DNA from: Colocasia esculenta | Taxonomy: Eukaryota; Streptophyta; Magnoliopsida; Alismatales; Araceae | Assembly: GCA_014218235.1 (NCBI GenBank) | Contig: CM024758.1 | Coordinates: forward strand, 76,146,206 to 76,210,205 | DNA length: 64,000 nt | Direction: 5' to 3' | Shown here: piece after piece, positions 9,937 through 21,558 of the stretch | Layout: every line of letters starts with the position of its first letter | Numbering within the stretch: position 1 is the stretch's first letter | Notes under the pieces: generated by a model | Seen by the model: only the letters and a program-made list of their open reading frames with translations | What the model was told of the DNA's origin: nothing | The model's database searches: none | Program-made: the position numbers and the translations under genes

Positions 9937-11299
9937 ATGGATTCTAGCAAAGGGTATATGGCCGAGGGACATCATCAGTAACCAGGCCACCCTATTTTGA
10001 TGGCACTGGCTATCCTTATTGGAAAAATCATATGCAGGTATTTTTGAGAGCTCAAAATTACGAGCTGTGGAAATAGTCAGCAAGGGACCATATGAGTTGC
10101 CCGAGGACGAAGACACCTGGACGAAAGACCAAATAGCTAAAGGAACTCTCAACTGGAGTGCACTAAACATGATGCAATGTGTGGTGCATCCGAAGGAGTT
10201 CTCAAGAGTCTCCACATGCTCAACAGCAAAAGAGATGTGGGACAAACTTGAACTCATCTACGAAGGTACGTCCGAGATAAGGGAAACCAAAGTTAGCATG
10301 TTAGTGTCTGAATATGAAATGTTCACTATGAAAACTGATGAAACATATCAAACATGTTTGCAAGATTCATGATAATAGTTAACGGGCTAAAAGGTCTTAA
10401 AAAGGAATACTCTGAAAGTGACTTAGTAAGAAAGATACTTCGATCTCTTACTTCATCTTGGAATACTAAGGCCACTGTCATTGAGGATTCCAAAGACCTT
10501 TCTAAAATGAAATTGGATGAACTAATTAGCTCCTTAATGACATATGAAATCAACATCAAAAGAAAAGAATTAGAAAAAAATCCTAGGAAGTCAATTACTT
10601 TAAAAGCATCCAACAAAAGATCAACAAGCTCCAAGAAATCCATTCAACAAGATAGTGATGAGCAAGGAACATCTAGTGAGAGTGATAATGATGAAATGGC
10701 AATGCTCACTAGACAATTCAAGAAATTTTTGAAGTTCAAAAGGAGAGACACAGGTAACTCCAAACCTTTCCGAAAGAAAATTTTTTCACAGAAATATGAG
10801 TCCAACAAAAAGTCTGATATTGTTGTTATGAATGCAAGAAACAGGGGCACATGAGAGGAGAATGCCCGAAACTCAAGAAGAAGCTGAAGAAAGAAAAATT
10901 CATCTTCAAGAAAGCCAAAGCAATGTTGGCAACCTGGAGTGATGAAGATGAAGATGCACAAGAAACATCTGATGATGAAGAAGTAAAAGCTTAATGGCAA
11001 GGAGTGATGACTCCACCGAGGTAAACTTCTCATTTGATAATTACACTGCAAGTGAATGGGAGGAAGCATACACTACTCTATTTGAAAAATTTTGTGAATA
11101 TAGATATGAAAATAAGGCATTGAAAAAGAAATGCAACTCCCTTGTGCGTGATAAAAATAACGATGAACGAATTGCATTCCTGACAAAAGAAATAGAAATG
11201 ATGAAAGTTGATGAAAAGACTCATAGTGAAGAGATGGATTGCTTGAAAATGAATTACAAGAAACACAAAAAGAAAAGGACTGTTAAGCCATTCTCTTGA
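9937..11299 (+). pseudogene. Sire-B gag
   Basis: Starts MDSSKGYMAEGH, then shifts frame and stops; Sire-D has an intact start of the same form. Further on: FLRAQN, LPEDEDTWTKDQI, NWSALNMMQCVVHPKEFSRV, then MFARFMIIVNGLKGLKKEYS and LVRKILRSL at 10354-10854, the UBN2-type copia Gag core. An acidic segment (SDEQGTSSESDNDEMAMLTR) precedes the nucleocapsid knuckle near 10830-10865, which is split by a frameshift at CYECKKQGHMRGEC of Sire-D. A charged coiled-coil-like stretch rich in Lys and Glu follows at 10994-11299. Broken in at least four places. Confidence 0.85.
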
Positions 11300-13400
11300 A
11301 TTCCTTCAAGAAGAACATCTAGAAACAAGGAAAAGTTGGAACAAATTGAAAAGAATTGAAAGAAAAATCTGAGGACTTAATGAAATTTGTAAAGGAAAGC
11401 AAAATCTAGATGCGGTTCTGGGTGCTAAAATACATGTAACAAGCATGGGTTAGGATATCAACCTGTCAACAAAAGAAAATAGGAGAGTCATTGATCACTT
11501 CCTTTGTTAATCCTAGCCCAAGCACAAGCAAGCATGTTCCACAAAGCATAACACAAGTCAATCTCAGACCAAAGTATTACAACCCAAACAAAATGTTCCC
11601 AACAAACAAAAGAAAAAGCCACCTGTCGATAGATGGAATGGTGCCTGTCGACAGGCAAGAACAACTTCAACTAATAAACAGTCTATCAAGCAACAAAAAA
11701 TTGAAAAGAAAATTTCTTCATGCAATGTGTGTAAAAAGATTGGTCTGATGAAAAATAATGCTGGAATAATCCAAAGAAACAGAAATTCAAACAAGTTTGG
11801 ATTCCTAAGCATTTACTTTGTTGCATGAATGAAATTTTGGGACCCAAAGTAATTTGGGTACCAAAACCTCTTGTCTGATCCACATATGTAGGAATGCCTA
11901 GCAGCCCAACATCAAAACAAATGGTACTTGGATAGCGGCTGTTCGAGGCACATGACGGGCGACAAAGCTAAATTCTGTTTGCTAGTGGAGAAAGACGGAG
12001 GACAAGTTATTTTTGGAGGTAAACAAACGCCAAATCATTGGCACAGGTAATGTCGGTAAGTGTCCCTCCAATTCAATTGAAAATGTACTGTTAGTTGATG
12101 GCCTTAATCATAATTTGCTTAGTATAAGTCAATTATGTGATAGAGGTCACAACGTCATTTGAATCAAATTCATGTCAAATTGTTGATAAAGAACAGGAAG
12201 TGTAAAATTTTCTGGAAAAAGAGTGAATAACATCTACTTAGTTGACTTAGATGATCCAGAAAATGACAATTTGTGTCTTGTTGCAAATAGATAGGATGAA
12301 TTGACATTGTGGCATCGTAGGCTTGGCCATGCGAGCTACAACGTATTGCACAAGATCATGAAGTTCAAACTAGTAAATGGTCTTCCTGACATTTCTTTTA
12401 ACAACATGAAAGTTTTTGTGATGCATGTGCACAGGGAAAACAAACCCGGAAGTCTTTCAAATCCAAAGCACCGGTAAGCACATCTAAGCCATATGAAATG
12501 TTGCACATGGACCTTTTTGGACCAACTAGAACTTTAAGTCTCAATGGCAAACATTTGGTTTTGTCATTGTAGATGATTTTTCTAGGTTCACATGGGTCAA
12601 ATTCTTGGCACACAAAAGTGAAACACTCATAATCTTCCAAGAATTCTTTAACAAGATTGAGTATGGCAATGTGAATAAAATATGCTCAATCCGCACCGAT
12701 CACGGGGAGAATTTGATAACAATGCATTTTCTGATTTTTGCAGGCACCAAGGGATTGAACATCTGTTCTCCTCCCCAAGGACTCCAGAACAAAATGGAGT
12801 AGTGGAGAAGAAAAACAGAACATTGATGGAAATGGCTCGCACTCTTCTGGTTGAGGCCACTCTCCAGAAGCTTTTGGGCAGAAGCAGTGAACACTTCATG
12901 CTACATTCTAACAGAGCCATGGTAAGACCTGTGATAAAGAAACCTCCTACCATTTGTTGAAAGGTAAGAAACCCAACTTGGGTACTTTCGAGTATTTGGC
13001 TCAAGGTATTTATCCATAACAATGATAAATCTGATTTAGATAAATTGAAGCCAAAAGTGATCAATGTGTTTTTCTAGGTACTCAGAACACTCTAGGGCAT
13101 ATAGGTGGTTAACAAAAAACACGCATTGTGAAGAAACTCCACATGTTATTTTTGATGAGAATGCCAAAACTAACAGTTTGACTGTTAAAGAACTGAAAAA
13201 GAAGATGAAGGAACCACTGAGGACCTACAAGTCAAAGCAAAAGACAAATCGAAGAAGGTTCCAAGACCAAATGGTGGATATTTCACAAGGACTATGATGA
13301 AGAAGATTGAAAAAGCCTCGAAAACAAGATGAAACACATGAAGAAAATCCACTAGAAGGTGAACCCTGAAGAAAAACATTCACAAGATCAAATCCTAAGG
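11300..13400 (+). pseudogene. Sire-B pol, first part: protease and integrase
   Basis: Starts with a linker containing a second, degraded zinc knuckle near 11718 (CNVCKKIG; Sire-D keeps CNFCKKVGHNEQQC). Within the linker lies a CTGTCGACAG palindrome at 11645-11654. Protease: WYLDSGCSRHMTGDK near 11925. Pre-integrase: LWHRRLGHASYNVLHK near 12310. Integrase core near 12500-12960, with MLHMDLFGPTR, DDFSRFTWVKFL and SSPRTPEQNGVVEKKNRTL. After this the frame decays toward the RT linker and is cut at 13400 by Tekay-1; it resumes at 24823. Many single-base shifts. Confidence 0.85.
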
Positions 13401-16400
13401 TGTAAGGCCCTCTAATTTCCGTCGCATTATTTGCATTTATGTGTGTATGTTGTATTTGTGTATGTATGTACATATTTACGTACGCATTAATTAGTATAAT
13501 TACGTGTACATGTGTTATATTAAACATAAATAATGTATGTATTGCATGATGATAGTATGGATACAATACCATATACATATTGCATGTATATATGCCCGGT
13601 ATGCATGGTTTTCTGCATAATTAAAGTTCTGGCCGAAGGTCACCTTGGCGTCAACCCAGGCCGTTTATCAGGTGTCAGCGTCCAGACCTGGACGCCAACA
13701 CTCATCCCGGCGTCCAGCGATATGGACGCCAACTTCTCTGACCTGCATGCGCAGCAGAGCTGCAAGCTTCTGAAGCAAGGTATGGCCACCATTGGGGGAT
13801 GTCCCCCAACGGCTCTCAGGTTGTCAAATCGGTATGGTGAGGGTGAGGGGCTCTCCTTAGGTCTGAACCCGAATTTGGTCCCTCCACTCCTCACTTCACC
13901 TTGCAAGAGGAGAAATAGAAGAAGAAAAACCCTAGAGAAAGCTGTGAGAAAACCCATCTTACCACCCTCAAATCCGACCCTCTTGGAGCTTGATCTGAGA
14001 TCTACTGCGACAAGGAGGAAGCTGGAGCAAGGAGAAGGCTTCCCCATCGACCCCTTGCTGTGGAGCTCATCCAAGAACCCGGAGGAAGTGATCTTTGGAG
14101 GGAGTTCTGCAACTTCTTGGGACTGCCCAAGGAGGTCTTCACCGAGCCATAAATCCCTTGGAGGAATTTTAAAAGGCAAGTGACCTATCCTTGATGTCCC
14201 CTTATGAGTCTAGGTTGGTTTTGTGATTTTTATGGAATTTTCCTCGAGTCCTAGACCCTCCTATTCACCCAAGATTCAGAGCTCGGGTCTGTGTTTCTGC
14301 ACAGACCTGGTTCGACGGCAAGGTCCCTGGACGCCTGTGATGAGCTTGGCGTCCATCGACCATGCCGCTGACCCTGAGTCAGCGGCCAGAGACCGCCGCC
14401 GAGTTCTTCTGGACAGAACAGTGAGCTGTTCTGTCCCTCTTATACATTAATTTCGGTATGTTTTACGTGATGAGGATATATGGTAAACCTTATACTCTAT
14501 GTATATTGTGCATTGTGTGTGTGGATGAATGTGGTGTGATGGTGAATGTGGGAATGGTATCTTTTAAACTTGTGAGCATGACTTGTAGATAATCTTGCAA
14601 ATCCTTGTTCATGATTTGAATTAGTATGAATGCCTTGGTTTTAGTCTAATCATGAAGATCAGTGGGTTAGCATATGTGTTTGCAATTTTGGTAATTTATC
14701 CATGCTTGTGTAATTTGCAAATAAATTTGGTTCGGTAAAATAAAAGCATGCAAGAATGGGTTGTAGGGTTCAATCCATAGATGTATGAATTAGGGAAATT
14801 TTGTATTCTCAGTTCATGCATATGTGAATAGCTTATGTTTAAACAGCAAGTGGCAATTTGCAAAATGTGTTAGACCCATGTTAACTTAAGTTGTTAATAG
14901 CATGCTAATTAGGCGTTTTATTTTCTGTAAATTCTAATTAGCTCAGAAAAATCTGAAAATTGAGGGTATCATCTTGAACCCGAAAAAGCATGTGGTTAAA
15001 ATTTCAGGTCATTTGGATCAGTAAATAAAAGTTATGTGTTTTCTTGTGAAATGTGATAATTCGTGCATATGATCGTAATGTGATTAGATTTTGTTTAAAC
15101 CCAGCATGATTAGTGTGTTTACTGTGTGTTAAACCTTGAAATTCTGTAGTACCATGTTAGGAAAAACAGAGGTATTCATGTGAGTGAGAAAGTGAATGAG
15201 ATGAAGTGTTATGTGTAAAACCAAGTGTAAAACGGTAAATATGTAAATGTGTAACTGTGCCAATGTGACACTGCTTCCGTAGAGGGCAGTGGAGCTGTAT
15301 CAGGGAAAAACCCCCTGAGAAAGTTCATTGTGTTAAGTGACCCTAAGGGCATTAGGGGGAAATCCTGGAGGTGGACAAGTACCACTGGTTAGGGTGGAGA
15401 CTTGTTCTCCCGGTCTGCGCAGTCCAAGAGTCGCCATTGGAATGCCTAGATGGCGTCTATGTGTAATGTGATGTGTATATGTCCTTCTTTGGTGGTTTGG
15501 ACTATGTGTCACGGCACCTAAAATGTGTAATGTGGTAATGTGTATGTGACCATGTGTAAATGTGTAAGTGACATGTGAATGTGTATGTGTAAAGTGAACC
15601 ATGTGAAGAGAGAAACTTGTGCAAATAAAATGTGAAACTAAAGATGTGGAAATGTGTTATTGAAACCTATGTGATACAAATCTGAAACCATGTGAATTCA
15701 GTAAATTCATGTTATTATATTATGTTTATGTGCAAAATGCTTAGAATCCATGTTAGGGATAATTAGTGAACACGGGCACAAGATGCATGATGTGTTGTGA
15801 TGTGATATGTTTTATGCATTGTTGTAGCTCTCATGCATAGGTTTTCAGCCATGAAACCATATGAAATCAGCAACCTAAAGCATGTGAAAAGGTTCATGTA
15901 TGTGTTTAAAAATGTGTAAAATCCATGCTAGTTGTGTTTCCCTTCATGTATGTAAAATGTTCATGTTGATAGCTCTCATGTTTTGATTCTTTAAAGATTA
16001 AAGTTTCATGAGTAAATTGAATAGAGACCATGTGATAGGTGAATTTTATTTTAAAAATCTGAAAGCATGAGTTATGTATAAAATTGTAGAACTTTCATGA
16101 TAGGTTGAAACTTGAAATGACTAACATGCTATGTGTGGCTAATTGTAATGTGCATGTAAAAACCACTAGGACTTATAAGTGTATATCATGAGTAGTGTTG
16201 CTTGCTGAGTCCTTGGACTCACTCCTTGCTTCGGCGTACAGGTATAGTTGGTGACACAGTACCTTGGAGGAGGCAGCAGAGACGGACTCCGAGCGTGGAG
16301 ACTAGCTAGTTTGGAGAGTTCTTTGAGAATTGTGTATTTCATAGTATGTAATTTTGAACATTGTACTAGAAGTATCATGAGAAGATGTATAAGTGTGGAC

Positions 16401-16647
16401 ATTTGTATTTAATTTCAGCAATTTAAATCATGTGGATTTTTAGTTCTTTTATGTAATTGCGAACTGCATGTATGTTTAATGTGGATGATGAATGAATGAA
16501 GACATTGGTCTTTTACTTCCGCTACTCTGTTGTATATTCGCGTGTATCTCAGCTGTATGTATCGTTTGGGTAAATGTCCCACTGTGGCAGCACTCGCTAT
16601 ACCGACGTGGGTCGGTATGACCGTACCGGGTATCGAGGGCCGTCACA
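13401..16647 (+). repeat. 5' LTR of Tekay-1
   Basis: 3247 bases, TGTAAGG to CGTCACA. It holds a hairpin array at 13678-14436 and a GT-rich low-complexity part at about 15180-15620 made of ATGTGTAA-like units. ORFs through it show no protein family; the long one opposite 13640-14179 is the complement of the hairpin region. Conserved with the 3' LTR and the solo LTR at 38480. Confidence 0.94.
13678..14436 (+). repeat. Hairpin array in Tekay-1 5' LTR
   Basis: Perfect inverted repeats: GCGTCCA/TGGACGC 13678-13695; GGCGTCCA/TGGACGCC 13709-13730; TTGGGGGA/TCCCCCAA 13792-13809; GGTCTGTG/CACAGACC 14286-14307; TGGACGCC/GGCGTCCA 14328-14355; GCCGCTGAC/GTCAGCGGC 14364-14386; GGACAGAACAG/CTGTTCTGTCC 14411-14436. 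Arms are 7 to 11 bases and loops 2 to 12. Most recur in the 3' LTR and the solo LTR. Confidence 0.8.
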
Positions 16648-16652
16648 GAGAT

Positions 16653-16664
16653 TGGTATCAGAGC
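16653..16664 (+). other. Primer binding site of Tekay-1
   Basis: TGGTATCAGAGC, an initiator tRNA-Met primer site, five bases after the LTR end. Confidence 0.9.
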
Positions 16665-17040
16665 GGCCGGTTGAGATTGCACATGAATATACCTAAGTCA
16701 TCATCCCCATTGCATGCTAAGTATTCCACATGTGTAGAAAACACTAATAGGAAATGAAAGATAGATAAGAAAATGGTTAGAGAACTTAGTAACCTAGCTC
16801 TAATGGTGGCTGAAATTTTATTACAGCCATGGCTTCCCGTGGACGACGTGGAGGTGTGCCAGCTCGCGACGACGAGCAGAGGCGTGAGGAGCGGGCGGAG
16901 CAGCAGGCCCCGGCCCCCAGGGTCCTGTGCTTCCCCCACCACCGCCAGTGGACTATGGAGTATTTATGCAAGGTCTGGTGCAAGCCATGCAGACGCAGGC
17001 CCACACCCAGGCAGCACTCCAGGCCCAGTTGGAGGCCCAG

Positions 17041-17123
17041 GTAGAATAATAAAACAACCTAGTAGTTTGCTATTTAAATTGCATGATATTGTGTTTATTG
17101 TATATTGTTATTGTTTAATGTAG
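17041..17123 (+). other. Predicted intron 1 in Tekay-1 gag
   Basis: 83 bases, GTAGAATAAT at the 5' end and TTTAATGTAG at the 3' end, strongly T-rich, with an in-frame stop (GTA GAA TAA). Removal joins a CAG codon to a CAG codon in phase 0 and restores the Gln/Ala-rich Gag linker. Confidence 0.75.
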
Positions 17124-17318
17124 CAGGCTCAGGCCCCAGCTCAGGACCATGGTGGACCTTCCATCATGGAGCGATTCAAGAGGATGGCCCCACCCTCTTT
17201 TAAGGGGGAGAGTGATCCGCTAATGGCAGAAAGCTGGATGAGGGAGACGGAGAAAATCTTCCGAGCTATCAGGTGTCCTGATGAGGACAAGGTGACCTTA
17301 GCCACCTACATGCTACAG

Positions 17319-17393
17319 GTATGCTTTGGTTTATGCTTGTATGTTGTTTGTCAAATTAGAAATGTTGGTTAGTGCTTATGAAGTGTGTTGCAG
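17319..17393 (+). other. Predicted intron 2 in Tekay-1 gag
   Basis: 75 bases, GTATGCTTTG at the 5' end and GTGTTGCAG at the 3' end, T-rich, near the usual minimum length of a plant intron. It separates LATYMLQ from ERADVWW, which are adjacent in typical gypsy Gag; removal is in phase 0. Confidence 0.78.
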
Positions 17394-18177
17394 GAGAGAG
17401 CTGATGTATGGTGGTCCTCCCTACTGCGTACACGCTTCGAGGACGGAGCAGTGATGTGGCGTGGGACGCGTTCGTGAGGCTCTTCCGAGCCAAGTTCGTC
17501 CCAGAGCACATCCAGGACAAGATGGAGCAAGAATTCCTTTCCCTGACGCAAGGATCAATGACCGTCCTGGAATACGAGGCAAGGTTTTCTGAACTTTCTA
17601 AATATGCACCGCATATAGTAGAGGATGAGCGCAGGAAGACCAAGAAATTGTGATGGGTCTCAAACCATCACTGAGGACGAGACTCGTGGCGTTCGACCAC
17701 CGCACGCTAGACGAGGCCCTCAGCGCAGCCTGCAGACAGGAGGGAGAAATGGAGCAGTATCTGGAGGAGAAGAAGGCTTCGCAGAAAAGGCCGGCAGCGA
17801 CATTCCAGCGCAGGATAAGAAGAAAACGGTGTACCAGACACCGCAGAAACAAATGGCAGCAACTCTCAGGTACCTTCTGTACGTTCCCCCGGTGCGAAGA
17901 AAGAGTGTCCCCATTGTGGGAAGACCCATGGAGGTTCCGAGTGCTGGTTAGTAGCGGGTAGATGCTTAAAGTGTGGGAGCAGCGACCACAAGATCAAGGA
18001 TTGCCCAAGACTTCAGCAGGGAGCTCAGCGTGGAGAGCCAGTACCAGCAGTAGCGGCAGCCGCGCCAGCTACAGGACGACCAGGAAGGCCTCGAGCCCCA
18101 GCTCGAGTGTTTGCGTTAGCTCGTGAGGACGCCGAGCAGGCGGAGCATGTCACCGAAGGTACATTTTACTTTTCGGT

Positions 18178-21100
18178 GTGCACGCTCGGGTTTTGTTTGA
18201 TACGGGTGCTACTCACTCGTTCATTTCCGAGCGGTTCGCTAGGCAGTTAGCCCTAGAGTCAGGCATAGAGTCTGAGGAGTTAGAGGTCCCTTTGTCTGTG
18301 CACACCCCTGCGGGTACGGTATCGACTAGGAAGTGCATTCCGTCGTTACCTGTGTGCATTGAGGATAGATTCCTAGATGGGTGTTTCTTCTTGCTAAAGA
18401 TGAAGGACTATGATTGTATCCTTGGTCTGGATTGGCTAGAGGAGCACTATGCGTTAGTGGATTGTCGTAGGAAGAAGATTGTTTTCCGCATTCCTGGTGA
18501 GGATGAGTTCTCTCATCCCTTGCCAAAGAACTTAGCGGGAAAGTTAGTTATCTCTGCCATGAAGGCGATGCGCATGGTGAACAAGGGTTGTGACGCATTT
18601 CTTGCCAGCGTTATGCTAGTACCCGATGCTAGTTCGTCACTGACTCTTGCAGAGATCGATGGTGGTGCAGGACTTTCCAGATGTCTTTCCCGATGACTTG
18701 TCTGGATTGCCACCGGATAGGGAGATAGAGTTCACTATAGAGTTGCTTCCAGGCACCTCTCCTATCTCGAAGGCCCCATATCGGATGGCCCCTGCAGAAT
18801 TAGCCGAGTTGAGGAAGCAATTGCAAGAATTGCTCGATAAGGGATTTATTCGCCCCAGTGTTTCCCCTTGGGGCGCACCTGTATTATTCGTCAAGAAGAA
18901 AGACGGTCACTTCGGTTGTGCATTGATTATAGGAAGCTAAACCAGGTGACTGTGAAGAACAGGTATCCCTTACCTCGGATTGATGATCTGTTTGACCAGT
19001 TGCGAGAGGCATCAGTCTTTTCCAAGATTGACTTGCGATCTGGTTATCATCAGTTGAGATTAGGAGTGAGGATGTGTCCAAGACGGCATTTAGAACCCGT
19101 TATGGACATTATGAGTTTTTGGTTCTTCCTTTCGGATTGACCAACGCCCCTGCAGCGTTCATGGATCTCATGAACCGGGTGTTTAGTCCGTATCTAGATA
19201 GCTTTGTTGTTGTGTTTATTGATGACGTGTTGGTCTATTCTCCGGATGAGGCCACACATCGTCAGCATTTGAGGTTAGTCTTAGAGGTTCTCCGTGAGCA
19301 CAAGCTGTATGCGAAGTTCAGCAAGTGCGAGTTCTGGTTGCGCGAGGTTCATTTTCTCGGGCATGTTATCTCCGGCGCTGGTGTAGCTGTTGATCCAGCA
19401 AAAGTCCAGGCAGTTATGGATTGGAGATTCCCAGGACCCCTTCGGAGATTCGTAGTTTCCTTGGGTTAGCTGGTTATTATCGGCGATTCATTGAGGGTTT
19501 CTCATCCATCGCCGCCCCTTTGACAAAGCTGACCAGAAAGGGTGAGAAGTTCGTATGGTCTGAGGCATGTGAGCATAGCTTTCAGCTATTGAAGGCTAAG
19601 CTTACTTCTGCTCCGGTATTGGTATTGCTCAGTGGTCTAGAAGGCTTTGCCATTTATACGGATGCATCTCAGATTGGTTTAGGCTGTGTGCTCATGCAGC
19701 AAGAGAGGGTAGTGGCTTATGCTTCTCGTCAGTTGAAGGAGCATGAGAGGAACTATCCGACTCATGATTTAGAGCTCGCAGCAGTGGTTCATGCACTAAA
19801 GATCTGGAGGCACTATCTTTATGGTGTCAGATTTGAGGTGTTTACCGACCACAAGAGCTTGAAGTATCTTTTCTCCCAAAAGGAATTAAACCTGAGGCAG
19901 AGAAGATGGATTGAATTCTTGAAGGACTATGACTTCGACCTTCAGTATCATCCTGGAAAGGCGAACGTCGTAGCGGATGCTCTTAGTAGAAAGAGGTCTT
20001 CGCTCCAGCAGGATTGGAAGATGTTGGAGGATGCAGCGTGCTCTATGACCGAGTTAGAGCCATCGTTGTGTCAGGCTTTTGTAGCTCAGCTATCCCTTAG
20101 ATCCTCAGTCTTGGATGAGGTGATTGAGCAGCAGGAAGCCGATCCTAGATTGTTAGAGTTAGTGGGTAAGGCGGGCATTGCTCGTGATGAGGACGTGTGA
20201 TTAGATTTCAGCACCGTGTTTGTGTCCCCGATGTGGTAGATGTCCGTGAGCATGTGTTAGCGGAGGCTCATAGATCGCGATTCTCTATTCATCCGGGTAA
20301 CACTAAGATGTATCAAGACCTGAAGAGATCATTTTGGTGGTCCGGCATGAAGGAGGATGTTGCGGATTATGTGTCTAGATGTCTAGTATGTCAGCAGGTG
20401 AAAGCCGAGCGGCAGCGACCATCCGGCCTTATGCAGAGGATGGATATCCCCGTATGGAAGTGGGAAGCTGTCACTATGGATTTCGTATCGGGTTTGCCTC
20501 GATCTAGAAGGGGCAATGACTCGATTTGGGTAGTTGTAGATAGGTTCTCGAAGACTGCTCATTTCTTGCCTATGAAGAAGAAGCAGTCAGTAGAGAGTTT
20601 AGCTAGATTGTATGTTAGCGGTATCATTAGGTTGCATGGTGTGCCGAAGTCGATCATTTCGGATCGAGATCCGAGATTTACTTCGAGATTGTGGAAGGGT
20701 CTTCAGGATGCGTTAGGTTCGGAGCTTAAGCTCAGTTCGGCGTTTCATCCCCAGACCGATGGACAGTCCGAGAGGACTATCCAGACGCTCGAGGATATGT
20801 TGAGAGCGTGTGTTCTGGATTGGAAGGATGATTGGGAGCGTCATTTACCTCTTGTGGAGTTCGCATACAACAACAGCTTTCATGCTAGTTGGTATGGCTC
20901 CATTCGAGGCGTTGTATGGTAGGCCCTGCAGATCTCCTTTATGTTGGGAGGAGACTGGTGATAGGCAGTTGATCGGACCGGAGTTAGTTCAGGAAACTTC
21001 GGATAAGATTCAGCTTATCAGAAAAGGCTTGTTGCGGCACAGGATAGGCAGAAGAGTTATGCCGACAACAGGAGAAAGGATTTGGAGTTCGAGGTTGGCG

Positions 21101-21513
21101 ATCATGTCTTCTTGAAGATATCGCCTACTCGAGGTGTTGTCAGATTTGGCAGGCATAGCAAGCTAAGCCCTAGGTTCATTGGCCCATATGAGATTCTCAG
21201 ACGTTTGGGCAACGTGGCGTACGAGCTAGCTTACCCCCAGCTTTGGCTAGCGTTCACCCTGTATTCCACGTATCTATGCTCAGGAAGTATGTCCGAGATT
21301 CGTCTCATGTGATTAGTCATGAGCCAGTGGAGATCCAGCCAGATCTTTCGTATGTTCGAGCAACCAGTAGCCATTCTTGACCGGAAGGTTCAGCATCTCC
21401 GGAACAAGAGTATCGCGTCGGTGAAAGTTCTATGGCGGAACTTCTCACGTGAGGAGGCTACGTGGGAGCTTGAGGATGCGATGAAGAAGAAGTATCCCCT
21501 TTTGTTTGAGTAG
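18178..21513 (+). pseudogene. Tekay-1 pol: protease, RT, RNase H, integrase, chromodomain
   Basis: Protease LFDTGATHSFIS near 18195-18230, then LGLDWLEEH. Reverse transcriptase from about 18650: DYRKLNQVTVKNRYPLPRID, KTAFRTRYGHYEF and the catalytic FIDD at 19215-19226. RNase H at about 19640-19995: YTDASQIGLG, ELAAVVHALKIWRHYL, DHKSLKYL and VVADALSRK. Integrase: zinc domain HRSRFSIHPGNTK with CLVCQQVKAE near 20270-20410, catalytic core VVVDRFSKTAHF, SDRDPRFTS and QTDGQSERTIQ. Chromodomain near 21367-21510: ILDRKVQHLRNKSIASVKVLW and EEATWELEDAM. Single-base shifts near 18905, 19060, 19440, 20195, 20890, 21050 and 21240-21310 break the frame, although every domain and catalytic motif is present. 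Confidence 0.93.
21319..21513 (+). CDS. Chromodomain tail of Tekay-1 integrase
   Basis: Short open frame covering the C-terminal tail of the polyprotein: ILDRKVQHLRNKSIASVKVLW, then EEATWELEDAMKKKYPLLFE and a TAG at 21511. In chromoviruses this domain directs integration toward histone-marked chromatin. It is a domain of the polyprotein, not a separate gene; a shift at about 21305 cuts it off from the integrase. Confidence 0.85.
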   Translation: MSQWRSSQIFRMFEQPVAILDRKVQHLRNKSIASVKVLWRNFSREEATWELEDAMKKKYPLLFE

Positions 21514-21542
21514 TGTCGTTCTAACTTCGAGGACGAAGTTTC

Positions 21543-21558
21543 TTTAAGGGGGAGAGGG
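21543..21558 (+). other. Polypurine tract of Tekay-1
   Basis: TTTAAGGGGGAGAGGG directly before the 3' LTR start TGTAAGG. Confidence 0.9.

Larger units (their letters stand above)
16829..18177 (+). pseudogene. Tekay-1 gag, with two apparent introns
   Basis: ATG at 16829 starts MASRGRRGGVPARDDEQ. After a one-base shift near 16920 the frame continues through PPPPPVDYGVFMQGLVQAM to LEAQ at 17040. The next codons (MERFKRMAPPSFKGESDP, then KVTLATYMLQ to 17318) and the block from 17394 (ERADVWW, then WDAFVRLFRAKFVPEHIQ) are the standard gypsy Gag core, but they are separated by AT-rich stretches with GT/AG ends at 17041-17123 and 17319-17393. Two nucleocapsid knuckles follow near 17900-18010: CPHCGKTHGGSEC and CLKCGSSDHKIKDC. 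One-base shifts near 17440, 17640 and 17880 also break the frame. Gag packages the element RNA; both introns would have to be removed for a full protein. Confidence 0.85.

Noticed and set aside
13640..14179. A 179-codon minus-strand frame and its plus-strand partner in the Tekay-1 LTR
   Set aside because: Both lie within the LTR, coincide with the hairpin array, are broken in the other LTR copies and match no family.
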